From an uncultured Microbacterium sp. (GTDB taxonomy: Bacteria; Actinomycetota; Actinomycetes; Actinomycetales; Microbacteriaceae), in assembly GCA_947503655.1 (NCBI GenBank), contig CANNEP010000006.1, forward strand, positions 1 through 57,545: a stretch of DNA of 57,545 bases. The letters run 5' to 3'. A program made the translations under genes and the position numbers. Positions within the stretch are counted from its first letter, which is position 1, and every line of letters begins with the position of its first letter. The notes beneath the pieces were generated by a model, which had not been told where the DNA came from, did no database searches, and saw nothing but the letters and a program-made list of their open reading frames with translations. Positions 18,879-25,416 of this stretch are shown piece by piece.

Positions 18879-20395
18879 TCGACGATTGCTACGTTCGCCA
18901 GGTTGATGCGGGAGTTAACCGAGTTGACCGGGAAGCCGGTGACGTTCGGCAGGTGCGCCGTCAGTGTCTCGCCGGTGTACAGCCAGTCAGCGGCGTGGTC
19001 TTCGGAAACAATGCGTGCGGCTTCAGCGAGCAGCTTGTCGGACTCCGCTTCATCGGTGGTGGCGAGGGCCTTCGCGTATAGCTCCTGCACCTTCGTGTTG
19101 TCGTAACCGAAGTAGTAGTCCGGGTTTGCCCAGTTACTGAAGTCGCGCGGCTCAACGTGCAGCACGAAGCTCAGCTCGTAGTCGTGGTTCGTGTAGACGT
19201 CGTTGAGCCAGGTCGGGAACTCCACGTTCTCAATCTTGAGCGTGACGCCGACGGCGTTGAAGTCGGAGACGAGCTGCTTCGTGACCGTGGTGCCATAGAA
19301 CGACGGGATCGTGAGCGTCAGCTCGAGGTCTTTCACGCCGGCCTCTTCGAGGAGCTTCTTGGCGCCTTCGGGGTCGTAAGACACAACATCCGAAAGGTCT
19401 TCGTAGCCCGGGTCAAGCTCCGGGATCGGACCAAACTGCTTGGCGCCCGAACCGACGGCGGTGATGACGGCTTCGTGGTTGATCGCCATGCGCAGTGCTT
19501 CGCGCACCTTAACGTTGTCGAGCGGTGCCTTCTTGTTGTTGAACGCGAGCGTCGCCTTGTCGGTCGTCTTACCGGTCGTGATGACGAAGTCGGTGCCCTC
19601 GAAGTTGGCGGCGAGGTTCGGGTCAACGGCGGTCAGCACGTCAAGGTCGCCGGTCGTGGCGGCATTCACACCAGCGGTGAAGTCAGGAATGTAGACGAAC
19701 GTTACCTCGGCGAGCTTCGCGGCGTCGCCCCAGTAAGCGTCGTTGCGCTTGAACGTGATGCTGTCCTTGCGCTTCCACGAGTCGAACAGGAACGGGCCGG
19801 TGCCGTTGGCTGCCGTCTTGAGATCGGTGGTGTCGCCCGCGGAGAAAACCAGCCCCGCCGGAGTCGTGAGCGTGAACAGGAAGTTGATGTCTGGTTCCGT
19901 CAGCGTGATGACAACGCTCGATGCGTCCGGAGCCGTGATCGTGGCGACGTTGGCGAAGTCACGGTTGCCGATCACCGTGGCGTCGGTCTGAACGGCCGTG
20001 TACGACGCGACGACGTCAGCCGACGTCAGGGGCTGGCCGCCGTGGAACGTTACGCCCTCCTGGAGCGTGAACGTGTAGGTGAGGCCATCGGGGGAGATGG
20101 TGTAGTCGGTCGCGAGCTCAGGAACAATCTTGTTCTCTTCATCGCGGGTGACGAGACCCTGGTAGATGTTGTCGACGAGGATCTGCTCGAGAGCCGCACC
20201 AGAGGTGTGACGAATGTCGAGGTTGTCGGGCTCAAGCACCAGACCAACGACGAGCTCGCCGTCGGCTACCGGAGCGCCGGTGGCGGCGGGGCCGGACGTT
20301 GAGGGGGAGGGCTTTTCAGACGTAGCTGGCGCGCATGCGCTCAGTGCGATGGCGATCGCGGCTAGGCCTGCGACCACTGCGGTGCGACGGAACAT
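18875..20395 (-). CDS. Oligopeptide-type ABC transporter substrate-binding lipoprotein (DppA/SBP family 5)
   Basis: A 506-residue lipoprotein, first gene of the operon. The signal peptide ends in a lipobox (ALSAC, Cys ~21), then a Ser/Thr/Pro linker precedes the family 5 binding fold (LVVGLVLEPDNLDIRHTSG, GLVTRDEENKIVPELATDY, LQEGVTFHGGQPLTSADVV). The ribosome site AAAGGACT is good. The substrate is probably peptides, but nickel or other solutes cannot be excluded from sequence. It lies 83 bp after the hydrolase gene on the same strand, so transcription could come from there or from its own promoter. Confidence 0.95.
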   Translation of the reverse strand: MFRRTAVVAGLAAIAIALSACAPATSEKPSPSTSGPAATGAPVADGELVVGLVLEPDNLDIRHTSGAALEQILVDNIYQGLVTRDEENKIVPELATDYTISPDGLTYTFTLQEGVTFHGGQPLTSADVVASYTAVQTDATVIGNRDFANVATITAPDASSVVITLTEPDINFLFTLTTPAGLVFSAGDTTDLKTAANGTGPFLFDSWKRKDSITFKRNDAYWGDAAKLAEVTFVYIPDFTAGVNAATTGDLDVLTAVDPNLAANFEGTDFVITTGKTTDKATLAFNNKKAPLDNVKVREALRMAINHEAVITAVGSGAKQFGPIPELDPGYEDLSDVVSYDPEGAKKLLEEAGVKDLELTLTIPSFYGTTVTKQLVSDFNAVGVTLKIENVEFPTWLNDVYTNHDYELSFVLHVEPRDFSNWANPDYYFGYDNTKVQELYAKALATTDEAESDKLLAEAARIVSEDHAADWLYTGETLTAHLPNVTGFPVNSVNSRINLANVAIVE

Positions 20396-20478
20396 GTCAG
20401 TCCTTTCCGGACATCAGGGTAAATGGATGACGGGCTGGGGGCGAGTGGCGTGCAGAGAATGGCGCCACCCGGAGCCCG

Positions 20479-21384
20479 TTAATCGGTGTCGGAACTAGCG
20501 GTAATGATGGCGCCCAGCGCAACCGGCTGGGTTTCTTGGACGTTATGGCCGGCGTCGACCGTGATGATGGTCGCGTCGGGGAGGCGCTGCGCAAAAGTGG
20601 CGAGGGCGGGCTCGTCGATGTAGCCATGGTCGCCACGCACGAGGGTGATGGGCGCCGTGATGGCTGCAAAGTTCTGCCACGACTGCTCGTTTTGTACGAG
20701 CGTGCCTTCGGCGGCCCCTTCGGGCAAGATTGCGAGGGCGAGCTGTGCGAAGTGGTGCTTCCATTCCACCCGGCCATCATCGCGAACGCGGGTGTTGAAA
20801 AGTACGCCGCGGGCGGTGCCTTCGCGGTCGCTTCCCATGCCGAAGCTCATCGCGTAGTCAACAACCTCATCGCGCGATGCGAAGTCTTGCTGCGAGTAGA
20901 ACGCCCGAAGCTCGGCAGGACCCACCTTCGGGTCAAGCGCCGGCACGATGTCAACGAAGACGATGCGCTCGACGAGGTCAGGGCGGCGGGCGGCAATGGC
21001 GGCGGAGGCGAGGCCACCGAGCGAGTGGCCGACCAGAATCTGCGGGCGCGACGTCAATGCCTCAAGTGCCTGGATCACGTCGTCGGCGAGATTGCTCGGC
21101 GAATACGTCGCGTCATCCCGCCACGAGCTGTCACCGTGCCCCGGCAAATCAATCGCCAGCGCGGGCAGGCCCATGCTGAGCACGGTCGCATCCCACGTGT
21201 GGGCATTGAGGCCCGCGCCGTGCAGCAGGGTGACAACCGGCTCATCGTCGGTGTACTTCAAAGCGCTGACGGTGCGGCCCTCGCCGGCGGTGACCGAGAC
21301 GCGCGTCATCGGCTGCGCGTCAACGCCAAGCACACCGGCTTGACCGGCAAGAAACGAAAACTCACTCACTGCTTCGATGGTCAC
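20479..21384 (-). CDS. Alpha/beta-fold hydrolase
   Basis: A 301-residue hydrolase of the alpha/beta fold. The oxyanion motif VTLLHGAGLNAHTWD, the DLPGHGDSSWRDD loop, the nucleophile elbow VGHSLGGLASAA and the late histidine in VDAGHNVQETQP are all in order; the acid is probably Asp in LVRGDHGYIDE. About 45 residues before the fold (SVTAGEGRTVSALKY) are typical of esterase/peroxidase-like members. Its position directly upstream of the peptide importer suggests it may process an imported compound, which is inference. It is divergent from the AhpD-like gene across an AT-rich spacer. Confidence 0.88.
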   Translation of the reverse strand: MTIEAVSEFSFLAGQAGVLGVDAQPMTRVSVTAGEGRTVSALKYTDDEPVVTLLHGAGLNAHTWDATVLSMGLPALAIDLPGHGDSSWRDDATYSPSNLADDVIQALEALTSRPQILVGHSLGGLASAAIAARRPDLVERIVFVDIVPALDPKVGPAELRAFYSQQDFASRDEVVDYAMSFGMGSDREGTARGVLFNTRVRDDGRVEWKHHFAQLALAILPEGAAEGTLVQNEQSWQNFAAITAPITLVRGDHGYIDEPALATFAQRLPDATIITVDAGHNVQETQPVALGAIITASSDTD

Positions 21385-21593
21385 AGGGTGCCTTTCGGGG
21401 CGGTAATAGGATCGATTGAATTATCGACCCGTTTTTGGCGCTCGCGGAAATCGAAGATCAATATGAACAGTAATGAAGAGGTTTCTTTGCGCATAACTAC
21501 TAGATTCCTCTTAAATTGCTTGTCATGTTGAATTTTGACCCGACGGAACCAGCAATGCGGCCCGCAATGAGCGGAGCGTCGTAGAGTTGGTGC
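21385..21593. promoter_or_regulatory. Divergent, locally AT-rich promoter region (hydrolase / AhpD-like)
   Basis: This 209-bp spacer is clearly richer in A/T than its surroundings (21410-21540). On the minus strand GATAAT (forward 21419-21424) is a good -10 for the hydrolase, about 35 nt before its ATG. On plus, TAGAGT (21582-21587) ends 6 nt before the ATG at 21594, predicting a leaderless AhpD transcript. I see no clear -35 boxes. Confidence 0.5.
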
Positions 21594-22055
21594 ATGGCAG
21601 AGACGCGCGTACACCTTTCTAAGACTGAGCCCACCGCATACAAGGCGCTCGCAGCTTTTTCGTCGACGGTGTCGCAGATCTGCGCCGACAACGGCATCGA
21701 CAATCGCATCAAAGAATTGCTGATGCTGCACACATCGCAAATCAACGGCTGCGCCTTCTGCGTACGGGTGCACGTCGACGGGGCCCTCGCCGCGGGCGTC
21801 ACCGCCGATGAGATTGCTCAGATTCCGGTCTGGCGCGAGACGGGGGTCTTCTCAGAGCGCGAGTGCGCGGCGCTGGAGCTCGCCGAGGCCTTTGCTTACA
21901 TCCATGAGGGTGGCGTGCCTGATGATGTCTATAACCGCGTCGGAAGTGTCTTCACTGAAAAGGAGTACGCCGCATTGTCGTGGGTTGCTGTGTCGATCAA
22001 CGCGTTCAATCGTGTCGCGATTGCTGGCCGCTACCCGGTTCCGGCGAAGTCATGA
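21594..22055 (+). CDS. Carboxymuconolactone decarboxylase / AhpD-family protein
   Basis: A 153-residue helical protein. The CxxC-x-x-x-H motif (CAFCVRVHVDGAL, residues ~60-72), with MLHTSQINGCAFC before it, marks the AhpD-like alkylhydroperoxidase branch, which acts as a thiol-based peroxidase partner. The catalytic cysteines and histidine are present. It is [15 protein letters not shown] coupled (ATGA) to the phosphatase. Its actual reductant and substrate are unknown. Confidence 0.92.
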   Translation: MAETRVHLSKTEPTAYKALAAFSSTVSQICADNGIDNRIKELLMLHTSQINGCAFCVRVHVDGALAAGVTADEIAQIPVWRETGVFSERECAALELAEAFAYIHEGGVPDDVYNRVGSVFTEKEYAALSWVAVSINAFNRVAIAGRYPVPAKS

Positions 22056-22783
22056 TGGCTAATTCTTTGGTTCAGGGTACGGTCAATTTCCGTGACACCG
22101 GTGGTCTGCCGGTCGGCGATAGCCTGACCCGCCACGGGGTGCTGTTTCGCTCCGGCAACCTGGCCACCGTCACGCCTGAGGGTGAGACCGACCTGGCATC
22201 GCTGGGGCTCAAGCGCATCATTGACCTTCGTGATGACGAAGAGGTCAATCGCCAGCCCAGCCGTGCTGGCGACATCCCCATTTCGCGCGTGCCTCTCTTT
22301 GTTGGTTCCGTCGCCTCCTTCTTCACGGAGAGCCTCGGTCTGACAGAGATGTACCGTACGCTCATCGACGACTCGTCGGACCGGGTGGTTGACGTCGTGC
22401 GCGGCGTGCTGGCCGATCAGCCGGTGCTCGTGCACTGCACGGTCGGCAAAGACCGTACGGGTGTGACCGTAGCGTTGACGCTTGCGGCAGCTGGTGTCGA
22501 CGAGAGCGCGATCATTGCCGACTACGCCCGCACTGAAGGGCTGCTGCCCGCGGAGCGCAACCGTGCGGTGATCGAACTTGTGCGCAAGGTGCACCCCGAC
22601 TCTGAGAGCATCGTTGAGCTCGCTACGAAGTCTCCGGCGCACATCATGCAGGGGCTCCTCGCTGACCTCTCCACCCGGTTTGGTTCGCCGACTGATTACT
22701 TGCGCGCCAACGGGTTGAGCGACGACGAGATCGCCGGGCTCCGTGAAGTTCTGATCGATCGCGGAACCCGCACGATGCTGTAG
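22052..22783 (+). CDS. Tyrosine-protein phosphatase (DSP3 / PtpB-like)
   Basis: A 243-residue phosphatase. The P-loop HCTVGKDRTG (Cys-x5-Arg) lies near residue 130, with FRDTGGLP and LFRSGNLATVTPEGETDLASLGLKRIIDLRDDEEV at the N-terminus, as in the PtpB/Ymr1-like phosphatases of Actinobacteria. The LKRIIDLR segment supplies the general acid region. The ATG at 22052 overlaps the AhpD-like stop; a longer open frame upstream is spurious. The role could be protein or phosphoinositide dephosphorylation. Confidence 0.9.
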   Translation: MMANSLVQGTVNFRDTGGLPVGDSLTRHGVLFRSGNLATVTPEGETDLASLGLKRIIDLRDDEEVNRQPSRAGDIPISRVPLFVGSVASFFTESLGLTEMYRTLIDDSSDRVVDVVRGVLADQPVLVHCTVGKDRTGVTVALTLAAAGVDESAIIADYARTEGLLPAERNRAVIELVRKVHPDSESIVELATKSPAHIMQGLLADLSTRFGSPTDYLRANGLSDDEIAGLREVLIDRGTRTML

Positions 22784-22820
22784 GCGCGCGTAGCTACCGG
22801 CGGGGGCGAGATACGCTGGT

Positions 22821-22851
22821 GAGGTTAGGCATACCTATCTTTAGGTATACT
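22821..22851 (+). promoter_or_regulatory. Iron-box-like operator (DtxR/IdeR type) overlapping the promoter of the SIP-C-like gene
   Basis: AGGTTAGGCATACCT (22822-22836) is close to the DtxR/IdeR consensus core (AGGTTAGGCTAACCT; two mismatches). Overlapping it is a perfect inverted repeat, ATACCTA-TCTT-TAGGTAT (22831-22848). The -10 TATACT (22846-22851) overlaps the right arm and ends 9 nt before the ATG, so a bound repressor would cover it. Confidence 0.75.
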
Positions 22852-22860
22852 GGTGGTGTT

Positions 22861-23268
22861 ATGACGAACCCGATCCGCCGAGTCTCCCGCCGCGCAGCCG
22901 CTCGCGCCGCGCGTGTTCAGGTATTGGTTACAGCTGACGAAACATCGTTGACCGACCTCGAGTTGCTGGCTGCGACGCTTCCGCTGTGCTCCACCGGCCG
23001 TGTGTTTGTCGAAGTGGCCGATGAGTCACAGATCACCACGATCGATCTGCCCCCGCGCATGACGATGACGTGGCTCGACCGCTCGGCGCGTGCCGCCGAA
23101 GCGGGCCAGCTTGCCGGCCGTGCCGCGCTCGCTTGGGCGAACGAAATGCTGTGCGACGACGACAACGCGAACCGTGTCTACCTGCTGAACGGCGCGTCAG
23201 CCGAGCACCTGCAGCGTCACCTGACGATTGGGCTCAGCCTCGGCGCTGACCGCATTCACGCACGGTGA
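22861..23268 (+). CDS. SIP C-terminal-domain-like protein (siderophore-interacting protein fragment family), iron-regulated
   Basis: A 135-residue protein with a short basic N-terminus (NPIRRVSRRAAARAARVQ) and then a domain that matches the C-terminal half of siderophore-interacting ferric reductases: VLVTADETSLTDLELLAATLP, GRVFVEVADESQ, MTWLDRSARAAE and YLLNGASAEHLQRHL. The N-terminal FAD domain of SIP proteins is absent, and nothing nearby encodes it. The operator upstream makes an iron role likely. An open frame runs upstream through the operator, but the ATG at 22861 is favoured by promoter position. Its last 13 nt overlap the convergent gene. Confidence 0.72.
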   Translation: MTNPIRRVSRRAAARAARVQVLVTADETSLTDLELLAATLPLCSTGRVFVEVADESQITTIDLPPRMTMTWLDRSARAAEAGQLAGRAALAWANEMLCDDDNANRVYLLNGASAEHLQRHLTIGLSLGADRIHAR

Positions 23269-23711
23269 TGCCGCGGCACATAGTTGCCGTCTTCTAGACC
23301 CGCTTCGATCTCGAACCGGTTCGTGAGTGCGTTTCTGCCCGCGATTGTGTAGAGCAGCGGCATGAGAAAGCCGTAGCGCCGCCACTGCCGCATGTGCACG
23401 CGCTCATGCTTGAGAACGGCGGCTGACGGAACCCTGGGACCGGTGAGAAAGCATCGACCGACACACACGCCACCCCGCGGAAATGCCCACGATGGCAGGC
23501 CTCGGAAAACCCAGAGGCCTTCGCTCTCGGTGATCTTGCCGCGGCTCCAGATGAAACCCCATGTCATGCCGACGGCCGTGCCCCACCAGTAGCCCACGCG
23601 GCTGATGGGGGAGTCCAGGAGAAAGGGCGGGATGAGGTGATCGATGCGGCGGCCTTTGATGAGCGCCTGGTCTGCGTCGTGCTTCCAGTGGGGTTCGTGC
23701 GGATCCGTCAT
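23256..23711 (-). CDS. Small HERVH-motif protein of unknown function (possible zinc-binding / metallopeptidase-like)
   Basis: A 151-residue protein. A Trp-rich segment (VGYWWGTAVGMTWGFIW, ~38-54) could be membrane associated. The C-terminal part has KHERVHMRQWRRYGFLMPL and, about 17 residues further, NRFEIEAGLEDG: an HExxH with a possible third ligand Glu, as in gluzincin peptidases. I recall such proteins in Microbacteriaceae carrying the doubtful label Fe-S oxidoreductase, yet no iron-sulfur cysteine pattern is visible. It is coupled to the arginase-family gene by ATGA overlap. Confidence 0.8.
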   Translation of the reverse strand: MTDPHEPHWKHDADQALIKGRRIDHLIPPFLLDSPISRVGYWWGTAVGMTWGFIWSRGKITESEGLWVFRGLPSWAFPRGGVCVGRCFLTGPRVPSAAVLKHERVHMRQWRRYGFLMPLLYTIAGRNALTNRFEIEAGLEDGNYVPRHHRA

Positions 23712-24529
23712 GCGGCTGCCAGCGCCCCAATAATGCGCAGGATGGTTCCGAGGTCTTCAACGGCCGCCGCCGGCGTCGACGGCGCGAAGCCGGCAAGTGA
23801 GGCGCCCGAAAGTTCGAAAGCGTCGCGCAGCGCCACAATCGTCGCGGTGAGTTCAGCGGGGTCGAGGCCAAACGGCATCGGGTTCTGCACGCCGGTGACG
23901 TGTGCCGGGTCGAGCACATCAAGGTCAACGTGGATGTAGATGCGCGAGGCGCCACTGGCTCGCACGGCGTTAACGAGCGCGACGGGGTCGCGCAGCGCGT
24001 CGACGGGGAAGAGCGAAACCTCGGATTCCTCGACGAAGGCGGCTTCGTCATCATCCAGCGCACGAGAGCCAGCCACGAACAGACGGTGGGCGGCGAGGTT
24101 TTCGCCGCTGAGAGCGAGCTCGGAGGGGACGTCGCCGAGGAGCGCCCGAGCAGCCATGCCAGCGAAGGCGCCGGAGGGGGAGGAACTGGTGGAGTTGAGG
24201 TCGGCGTGAGCGTCAAACCAGATCACGGCGAGATCGGGGTGGTAGACGTGGTCAATACCGGCAACAGCGATGCTGCAGTCGCCGCCAATCAACACGCAGC
24301 GGTCGGTCTCGGAGACCAAAACGTCGGCGATACCGCGGCGAACCTTTTGTAGGGAGCTGGCCCGAAGAACGCCGCTCTGCAGCGACTCACCGGCTTCCAC
24401 CGGTACCTCGACACGGACGACGGCAGATCGGGGCAGGTCGCCGGAGATGGCGTCTGCGCCATCGGCGAGTGCCATCGCTCTCGGGGAGGGGGAGCCCTGC
24501 CACTGCGGAACAATCACAAAGCGGGTCAT
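23708..24529 (-). CDS. Arginase / agmatinase / formimidoylglutamase-family hydrolase
   Basis: A 273-residue ureohydrolase-fold enzyme. The two-manganese ligands are visible in GGDCSIA, WFDAHADLN and IHVDLDVLDP. The late active-site region (FAPSTPAA) differs from true arginases, so the guanidino substrate (arginine, agmatine, formimidoylglutamate) cannot be assigned. It overlaps the downstream HERVH gene by 4 nt, forming a two-gene operon. Confidence 0.9.
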   Translation of the reverse strand: MTRFVIVPQWQGSPSPRAMALADGADAISGDLPRSAVVRVEVPVEAGESLQSGVLRASSLQKVRRGIADVLVSETDRCVLIGGDCSIAVAGIDHVYHPDLAVIWFDAHADLNSTSSSPSGAFAGMAARALLGDVPSELALSGENLAAHRLFVAGSRALDDDEAAFVEESEVSLFPVDALRDPVALVNAVRASGASRIYIHVDLDVLDPAHVTGVQNPMPFGLDPAELTATIVALRDAFELSGASLAGFAPSTPAAAVEDLGTILRIIGALAAA

Positions 24530-24596
24530 GTTCTCATCTTCTCACCGGGACGAGCCGTGCGGGGCAGATCCACAGCGGCTCATAGCAAATGCAAGA

Positions 24597-24622
24597 GGGG
24601 TGCCGGCCAAAGCCGACACCCC
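24597..24622 (-). terminator. Terminator-like hairpin after pspA
   Basis: On the minus strand GGGGTGTCGGC pairs with GCCGGCACCCC around a TTTG loop (one G-U pair), 18 bp past the pspA stop. Only a weak T-rich tail follows. Confidence 0.75.
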
Positions 24623-24639
24623 CTGGGAAAGCGAAGTGC

Positions 24640-25371
24640 CTAGTCTTCGATTGCGGACTGGTTGCCGTGCTTGAGCGCAGCGAGACGTGCTTCAACTTCG
24701 GTCAGCTCGCCCAGGTCTTCCAACTCGTTGAACTGCATGTCGAGCGACGAAGCAGCGATCTCCTGCTTGCCCTGTGCGATGGCCTCTTGGCGGCGCACCT
24801 TCTCTTCGAAGCGACCCAGGTCGCTCGTCGGGTCGAGAACGTCGATCGACTTGACCGCGTCGTGAACGCGCGACTGTGCCTCGGCCGTCTTGGCGCGAGC
24901 AACGAGTTCGGAGCGCTTGTTCTTCAGCTGCTCCAGCTTGTCCTTCATGCCGTTGAGGCCGTCCTTGAGCTTGTCAACGACCTCGGTCTGCGAAGCCATG
25001 GTGGGCTCAGCCTGCTTGGCTTCGGTCTCCGCACCAATCTGGCGCTGCAGGGCGATCTTCGCGAGGTTGTCGAACTTGTCAGCGTCAGCGGTGTGACCGC
25101 CTGCGCGCAGTTCGTCTGCCTTGCGGCTGGCAGCGAGTGCCTTGTTGCCCCACTCACCAGCGGCCTTGACGTCTTCAGCGTGGTCGCGCTCGATCAGGCG
25201 CAGGTTGCCGATCGTTTCTGCGATCGCCGACTCAGCGTCAGCGATGCTGTTGGTGTAGTCGCGCACGAGCTGGTCGAGCATCTTCTGCGGGTCCTCGGCG
25301 GAGTCGAGGAGCGCGTTGATGTTCGCACGAACGAGGGTTGAGATACGACCGAAAATGGACTGCTTAGCCAT
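24640..25371 (-). CDS. pspA: PspA/IM30-family envelope stress protein
   Basis: A 243-residue, almost wholly helical protein of the ESCRT-III-like PspA/IM30 family, which coats and protects the inner membrane. Family marks are the N-terminal amphipathic helix (IFGRISTLVRANINALLDSAEDPQKMLDQLVRDY), the long coiled hairpin (KQAEPTMASQTEVVDKL, RFEEKVRRQEAIAQGKQE) and the C-terminal LDMQFNELEDLGEL. The AAGGAA ribosome site is good. It lies 45 bp after the TPM-domain gene on the same strand, probably in one operon. Confidence 0.95.
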   Translation of the reverse strand: MAKQSIFGRISTLVRANINALLDSAEDPQKMLDQLVRDYTNSIADAESAIAETIGNLRLIERDHAEDVKAAGEWGNKALAASRKADELRAGGHTADADKFDNLAKIALQRQIGAETEAKQAEPTMASQTEVVDKLKDGLNGMKDKLEQLKNKRSELVARAKTAEAQSRVHDAVKSIDVLDPTSDLGRFEEKVRRQEAIAQGKQEIAASSLDMQFNELEDLGELTEVEARLAALKHGNQSAIED

Positions 25372-25416
25372 CGGTTTTCCTTCCTGGTGTTTTCTGAAGA
25401 TTGGGATTAAAGACTG

